From: Rodentolepis nana | Taxonomy: Eukaryota > Platyhelminthes > Cestoda > Cyclophyllidea > Hymenolepididae | Reading direction: 5' to 3' | Assembly: GCA_900617975.1 (NCBI GenBank) | Contig: UZAE01012242.1 | Span: 21,045 to 50,788, forward strand | DNA length: 29,744 nucleotides | Shown: positions 10,311 to 21,310 of the stretch, piece after piece | Numbering within the stretch: the first letter of the stretch is position 1 | How the letters are laid out: each line of letters begins with the position of its first letter | Notes under the pieces: generated by a model | Told to the model about the DNA's origin: nothing | What the model saw: the letters and a program-made list of their open reading frames with translations, nothing else | Database searches by the model: none | Program-made: the position numbers and the translations under genes

Positions 10311-10322
10311 TTGCCAATCAAA
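10295..10322 (-). repeat. Mariner 1 right terminal inverted repeat
   Basis: Reverse complement of the left end, with 10297-10317 an exact match to 9300-9320; the last five bases differ slightly. A partial second copy of this end lies just inside at 10263-10276, because a 34-bp stretch has been tandemly duplicated. Confidence 0.92.
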
Positions 10323-10375
10323 TAGATTTAAAAATGATCCGATTTGTCTATAAATCACCTCTTTAAGTCGTCTAT

Positions 10376-12551
10376 TTATTTCGCTAAAATATTTTTTTGT
10401 TTTTTTTTGAAGTTAAACTTGCAATTTGAAATAACTCTTATATAAGTAGTGTGTTTCAAAGATAAATGATTGGCTCTATATTTTTCCTAATGAATTACGG
10501 GCATTGTGATTCTGTAATCTCTAATCTAACAAAGAGTGGGGGAACATTGTAAACATCAATTAATGACGAAATAATTACGAATTTTGATAGGATGATTGAA
10601 TTGAAAGGCCCAGCGGTCCACAGCAAGGTTGTTTGGAATATAAGTGAACTGTTGACATCCTGGATATTGTTTAAAGTGATCAATTCTCCTAAAAGACCAT
10701 TTTCCCCTTAAATAATATTTAGAACAAGCACGTGCATATTTATATATCAATTCACATAAAATACCAAAATTATACAAAACAATTATCTCATTGTCAATCA
10801 TTTAATAATTATTTTAAAAAAGGAGGAAACTATAGATGTCGTGTTTGACCAAATAATTGCAAGTCATCCCAACAACAATTCAAAGCCTTGGCTAAGATCA
10901 TTCTTAATTAAAATCAATTCTATTCGATAAATAACTGCCTTGTTATCAACTTCAAAAACGTGTCCTATTTAACTCCACATTCAATTTTTAACAAAACTGC
11001 GTTATTTATTTATTTAATTAATTTAATTGGCATAGATCGATTAACTTTAGTGAAGCAATATCTGCTCAGAATAAACGGATCGAATTGGCACAATGCATCA
11101 GATCTATTTAAACTCACCGACCATAGTTTCGTATCCTCTGAAGGAAAATAAATGGCATTTGATAGAATAGAAATTAATCGACAAAATCATTCTTATAGTG
11201 AAGATAACAGATAATTCATAAATATATTATTTAATAATTATAGTGATTCATCACGTTTGTTGAAAAGTCATTTACATGCTAATTATAAAAATTTTGAGTA
11301 GTGAAAAAGGTATAAGGACTCAAATACTGCGGCTGTAAAATAAATGATTCAACTAAGGTAGAAATTCTAGCCAGACTAATTTGCGTCTAAATTTTACTTT
11401 TTCGCATTTTTGAGTGAGATTTTCATTTGGTAAATTTGTTACTCAAAAGTGCATTAATTAATAATCGATAGGAAAATGCTGGATATCTAATGCACTTATA
11501 CGTCTTTGGTACAACTAAATATCGTAAGTGTAGAAAGACAATAACTTTAAATTTTCGTTACTTGCAATTGATACAATTTATACCAATATGTGCGTAGTAA
11601 AAATGAAATTGCATATACAGCTTAAATATCTTATTTAAAAAACCTTGACAACTCTTAATAGCATTTTATACCTGAAGTTATCTTTTTGAAAGCATACCTT
11701 TGTGATACCATCCAAATTTTAAAAGCAGGACACAAACATTCGGAATTATAGAAAAATCATTAATTGTTTAGCGTATTTTAGCATCGTATTTTTAGATCTT
11801 CTAGTACGCATTCTTAAGTCATTTGGTTGCCAATATCGTCCAAAAAATAATATCGCCAAATATTGGTTTGAATGTTTGCATAGGCTACATTTTTCCGGAA
11901 ATTAAACAGAAATTTACCAAATCGCATTCCATGAGTCATTTTAATAGAATTAAAAATATCATCAGTTAATTGTTTTGTCGCCCTAAAACGCATTCATAAT
12001 GAACGATAAAATCTACTTATGTAACATGAAGTCCCATTTCTGTTAGGATGACAAAGAATTTGTGTTTGGATTCATTTTTAACTCACTTCTATACGAGCAG
12101 TCAATTGCAATATCTGAAGTAATCAAAATATGAAATCTTATTAATTAGCAACAGGATTAATTTTAGTTGTCAACATCCATTAACAGCTTTAGTTTTCTGA
12201 ATTCCACGCATCATAAATGGAAATACACTCTTCCAATTTCTCTCAAAAGTTTGCAGTCAAAGTATAATTAATTACCTGATCTAAATACGCATATGCTCAA
12301 GCCGATATTAGACGCTACTTTTAATTTGTCGATATTGATAGCCAAATGTGTTATTACTGCGTGGCGGAAAATCTAAGTACTGTGTAATGCTCAACAATGC
12401 CTGAATGCAAGAAACCTCGAAGGGGAATCATAATGTTTCATATCTCATCCATGTCAATGACGAATTAGAATAATCGATGTTTCATCACCCGTATAAAGAC
12501 GTAATTATGTGCTTTTACAAAAAGTTAAGGATTTTTTCTTACGTGTAACTC
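10376..12551. other. AT-rich DNA, mostly unassigned
   Basis: No gene or RNA gene is recognised across about 2.2 kb. Small open frames at 10495-10683 and 10556-10801 (minus) and 10960-11151 (plus) have no motif. One piece at 11635-11728 resembles a reversed outer arm edge. The segment 11265-11315 vaguely resembles 25150-25200 (TTTTGAGTAGT word) but too weakly to call. Confidence 0.45.
11635..11728 (-). repeat. Possible outer-arm fragment, diverged
   Basis: ATAGCATTTTATACCTGAAG, TTTTTGAAAGC and TTTGTGATACC follow the same order as AACAGCATTTTAAAGGTCAA, ATTTTGAAAGC and TTTGTGATACC at 18970-19025. The match is short and gapped; it may be an older copy of the arm edge. Confidence 0.35.
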
Positions 12552-12660
12552 TCCGTGAATTAGTGGAAACTACTTTAGTGGCTAAGTAGCAGGTTTATCC
12601 ATCCATGACTTATTTCATTGCACATTAAGTCAAATTCCAATATTAAATGAGTTGATGAAA
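12552..12660 (+). repeat. R2-block fragment, diverged
   Basis: GAATTAGTGGAAACTA, AGTGGCTAAGTAGCAGGTTT, ATTTCATTGCAC and AGTCAAATTCC follow the order seen at 28690-28790 and 16390-16480. Flanking R2 sequence is not recognisable, so it is an isolated remnant. Confidence 0.5.
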
Positions 12661-13534
12661 TAAGATTTCGATAAAATCAATTAGCGCTATCTTGCATACA
12701 TCGACAACGCCTTGAACTTGGAATTTGCGAACAAGGCATTTTGTCAGAAATATTATCATTTTGTTTAATAAAACTTAAGGAAAACAGAAGGCAGCATATA
12801 ATTATCTGCGCTCTGTTGAATTCATTATGATCACCAAATGCAGATCACGAAGGACATTTATTAATAAGATATGCTTTGATATTTGCATCTTTGCACCAAA
12901 AAACGCACTAGCTTTATGATAATATTTCAACACACAAATGTGTTTACAAACATTTCAAAATATAAATATTTCATGTTTATTTGTGGGATAAATTGAGGGG
13001 TTTAAGTAGAGTGTTGATGTTATTGGATTAGAAACGAAATGGCACCAGAAATTAATTGAATGGAATGGTTAAAAGTTTATGGCAAATATGAACTGGTAAA
13101 TATTAATAACTATGTAATTCTCTTTAGTCTAGAGTGTATCCACACACTAAAGTATTTTGCAATGACAAATCGCAACATTCTCAATCAGAACTGTAAAACA
13201 TATCTTCCCGACCAAATCTAAATTCATATTTCTCCAGATCTTCTCATGGTCCTTTTCAATTAAAAGTAGCGAAATATCTATTTAAAGAAACATTATAATC
13301 CTAAGTGAGATCAATAAAAATGCCTTATTTTTTATTAATTTTAAGAAATTTTCGATTTCACCACTAATCGTCTTTTTTTGTCAATTTAAAAGCTCATGTT
13401 TATAACGGCCTAAAATGCCAATGTTTGAAATGACTGTCGCTCAAAAATCCATAAGGATTTTAGATTTAAATTTATTACCGCATATAAATGAGGTGCTCTT
13501 TTGCATTTATAAACGCACGAAATTTTTAAATCAT
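12661..13534. other. AT-rich DNA, no feature recognised
   Basis: No gene, RNA gene or clear repeat is seen. A GAGGTGCTCTTTT word at about 13490 also occurs at 25530 inside the R4 copy, but the flanks do not align convincingly. Confidence 0.45.
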
Positions 13535-14803
13535 TGCAATGGTATTTAATAATTTAATTAAATTATTTAACTATTACTCAAGCAAGAACAAAATAAGTAG
13601 CTAAGGCACATATGCAGATTCATATTAGTTTTATTTAAAGACCTTGTAGCTATTTTTCAGTACCACTTGTTTGCTTTTCAAGCATCTCTGTAATCTTGGC
13701 ATAAATTTTATACCATTTGAATAAGTCTTAGGTTCCTCAGTTACCTGTTTGCATTTCACGCAGTTCCCCATATTTGCATTTATTCATCCACATCAAGTGG
13801 AAACCACAATTCATTCGCATATTTTCTTCATTTCCAGCATTGGCAACTTTATTTGTGTGGCTGTAATTATGAGGATTGAAGTCGGCAAGTTATGAATATT
13901 TTGACGTCATCTATTCCAGACACTTCCACATGGAGAAATGTGACTCATGCTAAAACTTTAAGCAATATTAATCAATGGCAGCACCATGGTTTCTTATTTA
14001 AATACACCATGTTAACCGTTCATATAAGAAATGAACTGTTTACAACGCACCAACAAAATGACAATCCTTTCCATTTCAAATAGCATTCGTGTCTAATAGT
14101 TAGTAAAATTCTCGTGCAAATTTAATGCAGAAGCTACAAATTTAGAAGGCCATATTTGTAGCAATAACTATGCAAATAAAATTCAAAACGACGGCTGCAA
14201 GTATTTTGATCTTTTGCGGATAATTTTACTTTCGCTTAAATTGAAAATATTTCTTTTAATGTTAAATTAATTGCATGTTGTACAATGTAAAATTTGAATT
14301 TACTGTATCGGCGGCTCTTCATCCAGTTTTATAATTTAAAATATGTACAATGAACGAGAATGTATTTAATAAATTTGAATTAATGCAATCATAAGGATGA
14401 AATATCGACCAAAAATTCTTTCCTAACCGAAGTTCAAGTATTCATTTTTAAAAGACTAAATGCGACCGAACAAAGTAAACTTTTAATGCCTGATTTTCCT
14501 GCGTGCAGTTAGCGTTTAAATTGACTGTCAAATGTAACTAATCAATTTTGCTTTATTTCAGCTTGAGTCTCTGCATATTTAAATTCAAATTTAAACAACG
14601 TGTATGTCAGTAAATTGTTTTCGATTCGAAAATTATTCAAATGAAATATTCCATAATATAAAGAAATCACAAGCTTCAAAGTCTAACATTATCTTTATTT
14701 GCTCTAAAATCAATACGCCAACAATTTCATTGAGAACTCTAAAATGGTAATACTTGGAAAGCATATTTGCATTTTTATCATAGATTGTGTAAGCAATAAA
14801 GAC

Positions 14804-14836
<33 letters not shown>

Positions 14837-14840
14837 TCCG
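13535..14840 (-). repeat. Block C, minus copy
   Basis: This is the reverse complement of 6100-7330, full length. It holds, in reverse order, the AGGTTCCTCAGTTACCTG stretch, TTCCAGCATTGGCAACTTTA, GCAGCACCATGGTTTCTTA, the reversed CGACCGAACAAAG stretch, and CACAAGCTTCAAAGTCTAA, ending at the AT run (14809-14836). The frames at 13892-14083, 14633-14908 and 14744-14974 fall in or across it and are not preserved as proteins between copies. Confidence 0.75.
14809..14836. repeat. AT dinucleotide microsatellite
   Basis: Alternating A and T at the outer edge of the minus-oriented block C, at the position equivalent to the run at 6109-6142. Confidence 0.95.
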
Positions 14841-15145
14841 ATTTTCATATCTTGACAATTGACCTTTTCGATTTTTCTGCCTTCCCTATGAACAGCGCTG
14901 TTTTTCACATACTTGTCAAATGTGAAAAAGTTATCAATGTTAGATATATCAATGACAAAATATTTATTCCTTAAAAAGCTATTTTAAAATACAATGCTTT
15001 TCTTCCGAAATAATGTGAAGCAGCATTTCCATTACAATGAAACTATTTCGCCCTTTCTGCTGCGTTAAAGCCAAGCTATTTATCAAAAGTAATAAGAACA
15101 CAAATTTATCAGTAGACAAATGTAATTTGGGTTTGAAACTTGACA
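14841..15145. other. AT-rich spacer, no feature recognised
   Basis: I find no repeat partner or coding motif in this stretch between block C and the tandem duplication. Confidence 0.5.
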
Positions 15146-15657
15146 AATGACTTGGCTTACCATTTATGAACCTCGATTTATTTAGGTAAAGCGTTAAGGA
15201 TTATGATTTAGAACAGTGGTTATTACCAGTTTAAAATTTGTATGCATGTTAAAATGCAGTTGGCATTACACTAATTGCATAAAATATAATTTAAAAACAA
15301 TGACTTGAGATATGGTTTAAAAGTAAAAAACCCGTCAAATTAAGCATTTATATACGTTTTCTGTTTAAGAATATTGTCAGCTTCATTTTCCATTGCATTG
15401 TAATGACTTGGCTTACCATTTATGAACCTCGATTTATTTAGGTAAAGCGTTAAGGATTATGATTTAGAACAGTGGTTATTACCAGTTTAAAATTTGTATG
15501 CATGTTAAAATGCAGTTGGCATTACACTAATTGCATAAAATATAATTTAAAAACAATGACTTGAGATATGGTTTAAAAGTAAAAAACCCGTCAAATTAAG
15601 CATTTATATACGTTTTCTGTTTAAGAATATTGTCAGCTTCATTTTCCATTGCATTGT
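15146..15657 (+). repeat. Perfect 256-bp tandem duplication
   Basis: Copy 1 (15146-15401) and copy 2 (15402-15657) read the same base for base by eye, starting AATGACTTGGCTTACC and ending CCATTGCATTGT. All other repeats here are clearly diverged, so this is either a very recent duplication or an assembly join of two overlapping reads or haplotypes. No coding content is seen in the unit. Confidence 0.95.
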
Positions 15658-15832
15658 AAATAAATATTTTTAATTTATATTTTTAAGGTCATTTCGATCC
15701 AAGGAAAATCATATGATTTTTGGTACGTTAAGCTTATTTGCAAAAATATACCATTTGGGCAAATACCATCGCCCGTTAAATAATTCGAGGCTTTGTTATT
15801 TCTAATGTAGACATTCATTTCTGTACAGCCTT
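15658..15832. other. Short AT-rich spacer
   Basis: No match to other blocks and no open frame of note between the tandem duplication and composite unit 2. Confidence 0.5.
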
Positions 15833-16800
15833 TTTAGACGGTGAATAAAAATCTGTTATTTTAATCAAAATATTTATGGTTAAGTATTTTCTGGTGCAAA
15901 GAAAAGTGAATTTTAGAGAACGTAAATATTTTCAAAAAGAAACCTTGTCTTCACCTTTTATTTATAAGCGTAAAATATGTTTTTTAATGAGTTTTGAATG
16001 ATTCTTACTAATAAATAATTCAATATTTTTTATTCATTTGTAATAACGTCAACTCTACTCCTAACAAACAATTCAATCATGCTGAGTGTTTAAAGCTTAT
16101 TTTTGTTTAAATTTGAATTTATGAATTTCGAAAATATGTACCCTGTTGTTGACTGTTTTGAACAACTAAACCTTAGATTTTTAAGAAGCTATTACTCAAT
16201 TTTGGTCATAAGATGGTGTTTTGGACTCAACGATTCGTATTTCGTGAGTTCCTTTAATAAGGAAACAATACAAATTTCAGAAGAGGAAATTATAGTGAAG
16301 ATTTTATCAATGAAATTTAATAGTGGGACAAACCATTTGAACTTGACTTTAATAGCAGAATAATAATAATAGCAGTGGATTAAAAAAACAACTTAAATTA
16401 ATGAAATCTAAACGAGTGGCTAGGTAGCACGTTTGCCCATGCTTGGTTCATTTCACTGTAATTAAAGTCAATTTCCATTATATATTGGAAGTTAATTATT
16501 TCTCAATCTTGTTTGGACTAATGAGTACAAAATATTCACCTACCCTGCTTCACGAAGAAATGATCATTTGTCATTCGATAAAGATATTCACATGACAATA
16601 AAAGTACTTATTTTATAAATCTATTTTTTAGTGATATTGATTAATTGTGATTCAAATATTTTATGAAACCAACATCGTTTCTCAACGAAAAATTGTGGAT
16701 TCGATAAGCGCACAAGTCTAAGCCATACAGATTTATCATATGGCTGCATAACAAAAAACCTTTTTGTTTTACAGTTTTAAAATCAAATTGAAAAATAATA
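15833..16800 (+). repeat. R3/R2 block of composite repeat unit 2
   Basis: It is aligned along its length to 3107-4214: CTGGTGCAAAGAAAAGTG, GAAACCTTGTCTTC, AGATGGTGTTTTGGACT, CGTGAGTTCCTTTAATA, TAGCACGTTTGCCCATGC, and TCTCAACGAAAAATTGTGGATTC. The 86-codon frame at 16103-16363 lies inside but is not open in the other R2 copies. The block passes straight into an arm that has lost its outer third. Confidence 0.7.
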
Positions 16801-17592
16801 ATGAATATAAATGACGGGATGAAATTAACTTTGGAAATAGATCTCGATGGATAAGCAACCCAATTTAAATATTTTCCCCATATAATTTTACAAAAGCACA
16901 ATTCGTTCATTTATAATTTTTTCGTTCTTTTATTATGCTTTTAAAAATCCTAATTATATTTCTAAAAGCAGATTCAGCAACGGAGGGCATTTTGAAGCAT
17001 ATATAAAATACACTACCACTATTTATTTATTTAAGTATAAATGAATATCTAATAATTAAAAATATGCCCATTGACCATTTTTTTGATTCAATTTGCTAAA
17101 TTTCGAATCGATCTTAGGTGTTGGGAAATTGATTATGCCATCAAAATTAGCTTAATATTTTTTCCAAATATTAACTAGCTCAGATAGCATTAAATAGTTC
17201 ATGTCAGGCTTTTGAGAACATGATTTTTAGTGCCATCGCTGCTTTGCAATCAATAATTCAGTCTCATGAGTGCAGCCTTGAAATTAATCGGCTGCCAAAT
17301 AAGCACCCAATAAAGTGTTTTCTCTCAAAGTCCTTCAAAGGTTTAGGCATTTTTGTCATTTAAAGTTGTTTACATGTGATTTTCATATCTACCCAACTTG
17401 CATTGAATGATGATTTCGATCCAACAAAACGTTTCAATGGCTATCTATCCAATTTACAATCTTTTTGAAATAAAACCATAGTCGATTTTCAACTTGTGTT
17501 TGCACAACTGTTTTCCATGCCATCATTGCGAAAACTGTTCAATGTTTTGCGTAAAACGCTATGTATCGGGGTTTTAATTAGATCACAAATGC
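16801..17592 (+). repeat. Arm block of unit 2, left (plus)
   Basis: Shared with 4440-5230 and 22290-23060: GATGGATAAGCAA, AAGCAGATTCAGCAACG, the hairpin at 17025-17046, CAGTCTCATGAGTGCAGCC, TTGAAATTAATCGGCTGCC, CAATAAAGTGTTTTCTCTC, and the inner end GTTTTAATTAGATCACAAATGC. It is followed by a 345-bp spacer and then the reversed arm, so arms and spacer form an inverted repeat. Confidence 0.72.
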
Positions 17593-17937
17593 AAATATAC
17601 AAGTTAGATTAAAATAAATTCATTTTGTCTCAATTTCCATCCAAATCAGCCCATTCATGCCAACCAGTGATGATTGAATTATGTTTACTCGCTTTTAGTA
17701 TATATTAGATGAATACATTAAACATTCGATGTCCAATTGCTTTAAATGTTTATTCTCCCACAGCGTTAGCCTATTTCCATAAGAATTGTCATTAGTAGCC
17801 GTGAATTTAGAAATTTCAAGGAGAACTATCTGTGACTTAATGGGCTCTCTTTAATTAGCTCAGGTGTCTATTTTAGTGAATTATCCATTAAAAAATATAT
17901 TCGGAGTCAATTTTAGCCTTTTTTACATTATTTTCTT
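17593..17937. other. Unique spacer inside composite unit 2
   Basis: No counterpart is found in unit 3, where the equivalent place is filled by R2 sequence. No coding motif is seen. It may be an insertion, or original internal sequence lost from the other unit. Confidence 0.4.
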
Positions 17938-18074
17938 ACAACATCGTTTCTCAACGAAAAACCTCTGGATTCGTTTTGTTTTATTTTTTGTCTAAATTAT
18001 GCAGTTTATTATATGACTGCGTTACACAGATATTTTGCTCAAATTTTAAACTTTAAATATAACAAACGAATTTG
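17938..18074 (+). repeat. R2 end piece in the centre of unit 2
   Basis: CATCGTTTCTCAACGAAAAA, GGATTCGTTTTG, TTTATTATATGACTGCGTTACA, and ATTTTGCTCAAATTT match the end of R2 at 16675-16760 and 23375-23500. It joins directly to a minus-oriented arm, the same join seen at about 23500. Confidence 0.7.
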
Positions 18075-19030
18075 CGAAATGCTTTGTTTTTTCCCAAAAA
18101 TGTTAAATTGGATAGATGGTCATTGAAATATTTTGTTGGATCGACAATATCATTCAATGCAAAATGCGTAGATATGAAAATCTCATGCAAACGACAAAAA
18201 ACTTATAAACATGCACAAAGGCTAAGCGTGAAAACACTTTATTTGGAGCTTATTTGGCAGGAGATTAATTTCAAGGCTGTACTCCTGAGACTAAATTATT
18301 GATGGCAAAGCACCGATGCCACTAAAAATTATGTTCCCAAAAGCCTGACTTGAATTATTTTATGCTATTTGAGCTAGTTAATATTTGGAAAAAAATATTA
18401 AGCTTATTTTTTATAGAATGATCGATTTTCCAATAGCCGAGCATCGCTTCAAAATTTGGATATTTGATTCAAAAAGTGGGGAATGAGTATTGTTTAGTTG
18501 TTAGACATTCATTTATACTTAAGCAAATAAGAAGTGACATTGCATTTCATGCGATTCAGAATGCCTTTTGTTGTTGGATCTGCTTTTGTAAAAATAATAA
18601 AGAAATTTAATTGTATTATAATAAAAGGAAAAATATAGAAATGAACAAATTGGACTTTTGTATAATCATATGTGGAACATTTTCAAATTTTGTCTGTTAT
18701 CCATGCCAGACTATTTACAAAGTTAATGTTTTCGCATCAGTTCTATATTATATTATTCAATTTGTTTGTTGACGTGGGTAAAGGTAATAAAAAATTTTAT
18801 TTATGCTTTGATTTGTGCAAAATTACAAGGCATTTTGCATCATATAGCAAATACCTTCACTACTTACTCAATTAAGACGCTTTGAAAAGACATATATTTT
18901 CAGCGATGCATGTTCCTTTAATATGTACTTTTACGGAATAGATATGATTATTATTTTTAGAAGCCCAAACAGCATTTTAAAGGTCAAATCATCATTTTGA
19001 AAGCGCAATTCGTTTGTGATACCGAAATTT
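18075..19030 (-). repeat. Arm block of unit 2, right (minus)
   Basis: Reversed arm from inner end (GATGGTCATTGAAATATTTTG, TGGATCGACAATATCATTCAAT) through the core (GGAGATTAATTTCAAGGCTG, CTCCTGAGAC) to the outer edge (CATCATTTTGAAAGCGCAAT, TTTGTGATACC). It pairs with 16801-17592 as the other half of the palindrome and retains the outer third that the left arm lost. Confidence 0.72.
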
Positions 19031-19149
19031 TATCTTTCTCAAAGCATAATTGAACATTGACATAATGAAACAAAGAGACATGGATGGTAAAGCAATTAAA
19101 AGCGGAGACAGTTCTCTCCTTTATATCGACCAAATGAATCTAAGCCGGC

Positions 19150-19420
19150 TAATGTATTGTCTTTAATATTCACAAAATCTATAATGAAAAATGCAAATAT
19201 GCTTTCAAAGGTTTGCTATTTTAGAGCTCTCAATGAAAAATGCATGCAAATAATGTAAGTGTCAAACTTAGCAGCCTGTGACTTCTTTAGCTCATGGAAT
19301 ATTTCACTTGAATAGTTTTTGTCTCGTAAAAATTTTCTGACATACACGCGTTTTATGTCGAATTCAAATATGCAAACCCTCAAGCTGACATAAAGCGATA
19401 TTATTCTATAATATGTTTAA
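19150..19420 (+). repeat. Block C fragment, third copy
   Basis: It matches the first 270 bases of block C after the AT run: TGTCTTTAATATTCACAAAATC, ATGAAAAATGCAAATATGCTTTC in part, GCAGCCTGTGACTTCTTTA, CATGGAATATTTCACTTGAAT, and CTGACATAAAGCGA. It ends abruptly near 19420. Confidence 0.68.
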
Positions 19421-20189
19421 ATGTAGTAAAATATTTGCTTAGCACCAGTTTCGTATAATTTAAATATCGAATTTGAAATAAAATATTCTATTGGAGGGAT
19501 TTTTCATTTGTGTTTTACATAAAATGTTTGTGGAAAAAATCGAATTAATACTACCAAAGATCTCGGAAAAGAGAGCATTTCACTTGCTTTCAAGACACAC
19601 TCCTTGGCACACTTTTAATTAATTAGCATACATCTTTATTCGGCGATTAGAATGTGCCACCTCCTTTAACATATTTGAGTAGAATATTTCATTACCTCAT
19701 TGAAACAGTGTATTTAAATTATCATAAAATAGATTATCTAACATTTTAATGTGAATTTACTACTTATATACAGGTGATTCTAAAATTTGAAATTGAGATG
19801 TGGTCTATTATTCAAAACTAGGTCACGCTCGCCATTAATAAATTATTGAAAGCGATTATATGGACCAAATGGCTATATACCAAGAAAGGAATTGATAATA
19901 AATACTTTTATAACATTTCCAGTTTTCAAATTAAATAGCTGCAGCTATTTTGACATTTGAAAGAGGAGGAAAGATGAATTTGAACTCAAATAACTCTTAT
20001 TTACTGAACGAATATGTGCATTTAAGGAGGGTTGAATTGGGGTTATATGAATGACGGACTTGCTGATTGTCATTAAATGTGGTTTATTCTAGTCGAATAA
20101 TATTTGAATAATAAATAAATTTCATTAAAATCGTAATATAGCGTTGCAGCTGCATCAAAAATGGGAATGTAGGGGTCATAGCGCCCTTC
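19421..20189. other. AT-rich DNA, no feature recognised
   Basis: About 770 bases between a block C fragment and a LINE tail. No open frame of note, no RNA gene and no match to the other blocks is visible. Confidence 0.5.
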
Positions 20190-20530
20190 AAAAAATCTCA
20201 AATGCTTATATGGTGCCAGGGTTCCACTGCCGGTAGCGTCCACAAATTCATTGGTACAAAATCACATCATCGTGAATTCAGTTTGACTCTATCGTCAATT
20301 GTCATTGTCTTTAGAGTTGGACACGAATCAGGTGGGTCTTCTCCATTCTCTTTTGAAGATTACATAATGGGCAGGTGGATTGAGCGTTTACTTCCAATAT
20401 ATGTAGGTGTATTTGCCAAGCAATCGTGTCCGGGACGTTATCTAAGTTCAGCTATGTTGGAGAGTGCCGCTGCCCATTATTCTCATTTGTTATATCTTTA
20501 ATTACGTTGCGCCTTGAGATCTTGAATTCT
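20190..20530 (-). pseudogene. Non-LTR retrotransposon 3' tail with CPLC-type zinc motif
   Basis: On the minus strand the reading NLDNVPDTIAWQIHLHILEV leads into CPLC (codons 20362-20373) and then a histidine in THLIR (His codon 20332-20334). One base later in another frame comes Cys-Pro. The order C-x2-C ... H-x3-C followed by a proline is the zinc-knuckle-like tail found at the C-terminus of Jockey/I-type LINE reverse transcriptase proteins, just before 'the ECP/RCP' motif. An in-frame stop upstream (at the LNL start) and the one-base shift show it is dead. The reverse transcriptase core is absent. It may derive from the same family as the LINE at 26016-28358, but those pieces do not overlap so I cannot test this. 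The 99-codon plus-strand frame at 20202-20501 is its antisense shadow. Confidence 0.65.
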
Positions 20531-20564
20531 ATCCTGATAAAGGCTTTCATTGTGTAAAAAGACA

Positions 20565-21310
20565 TCGGCGATTGGAAGAAGTGATTTATAGACGAACCTA
20601 ACCATTCTTAAATCTACATATCACAAATGTATCAGGATTGACTGGTAAAATAACAACGAAGGCGGTTTATGCTGCAGTGCTAAACAGATAAAGGAGAGTT
20701 TTGGATTAATGCCATTAATTGCTAGTTTAAAATACAATTTTGTAACGCACCGTAAGATAATATACGTATTAGAGTATAAATTGTTCTTTTCAAAGAGCCA
20801 AATATGGTCATATGGCAAAATTAACTTTTTTCTGAATCTCAATTCAGGCAGGACATAACAAAACCCAAACATAATTCTGTAAAATATACACCAAGATCTG
20901 AAAGCGTTGATTTGATACTAATCTGAACTGTTATATTGATGGATTCGGTAAATTCCATGAAACACTCGATCACACTGAATCACAATTATACCCAATATAT
21001 TACGATTTGCTACAAAATATTTTAATTTGTTTGATAAAATATCTAAGCATAGTAAAATTAAATGCATCACATGATTGAAACGGGCCTGTTCTCGACATAT
21101 GCGACCTGAAGAAATTCAACTTGGATTTCAATTGAAGGTAAATTATATTTTTTGTCAAAAAATCTTATTTCATATGATATTACTTAGAACTAATGTAGGT
21201 CAGCAAATGGTTTTAGTCACCCCGTCGTAATGAGAATTCTGGAGAGATTTGAAAAGTCACTGCATTAGGCAAAGCCAAATTCATGTGCTCTGCAGTACTC
21301 CACATTATAA
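20565..21310 (-). repeat. Block D, minus copy with unoccupied mariner site
   Basis: This is the reverse complement of 8600-9294 plus 10325-10375. The point at 20615-20616 (TA, within AATCTACATATCAC) corresponds to the insertion site of mariner 1, with no mariner sequence present. The minus-strand frame 20621-20872 is open here but is closed by a stop in the plus copy. Confidence 0.8.

Larger units (their letters stand above)
9295..10322 (+). mobile_element. Internally deleted mariner-type (Tc1/mariner) element 1
   Basis: A Class II cut-and-paste transposon relic flanked by TA dinucleotides at 9293-9294 and 10323-10324, the target duplication expected for mariner. The ends are near-perfect terminal inverted repeats of about 28 bp. 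It is 1,028 bp, shorter than the roughly 1.3 kb usual for mariner. The transposase frame is present from its N-terminus to the middle of the catalytic domain. It then jumps to the last four codons, so the catalytic second and third aspartates are gone. The terminal repeats and coding motifs resemble the cecropia/mellifera-like mariners of arthropods; the subfamily is inferred by eye. The element cannot make transposase but could be mobilised in trans. Paralogous D DNA at 20.6 kb shows the unoccupied site. Confidence 0.93.
8600..10375 (+). repeat. Block D, plus copy, split by a mariner
   Basis: This block is inverted relative to 20565-21310. Shared words: GGAGTACT-CAGAGCACATGAA, TTTGGCTTTGCCTAATGCAG, GGTCGCAT, GATGCATTTA, CATATGACCATATTTGGCT, CACTGCAG, and, after the mariner, GATTTAA-AATGG and TCTATAAATCAC. 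The mariner at 9295-10322 interrupts it. Removing it restores alignment with the other copy. The frame from 9039 to about 9183 reads MFGFC-V-PE in both copies, but the differences between copies fall mostly at amino-acid-changing positions, so it does not look like a conserved gene. Confidence 0.8.

Noticed and set aside
15146..15657. LTR pair of a tiny retroelement
   Set aside because: The copies abut with no internal region, no primer-binding site and no TG...CA ends.
16103..16363. 86-codon frame in R2 as a protein of the composite element
   Set aside because: The aligned parts of the other R2 copies have stops and shifts in this frame.
20202..20501. 99-codon plus-strand frame as a gene
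   Set aside because: The minus strand carries a recognisable LINE C-terminal zinc motif; the plus frame is its antisense shadow.
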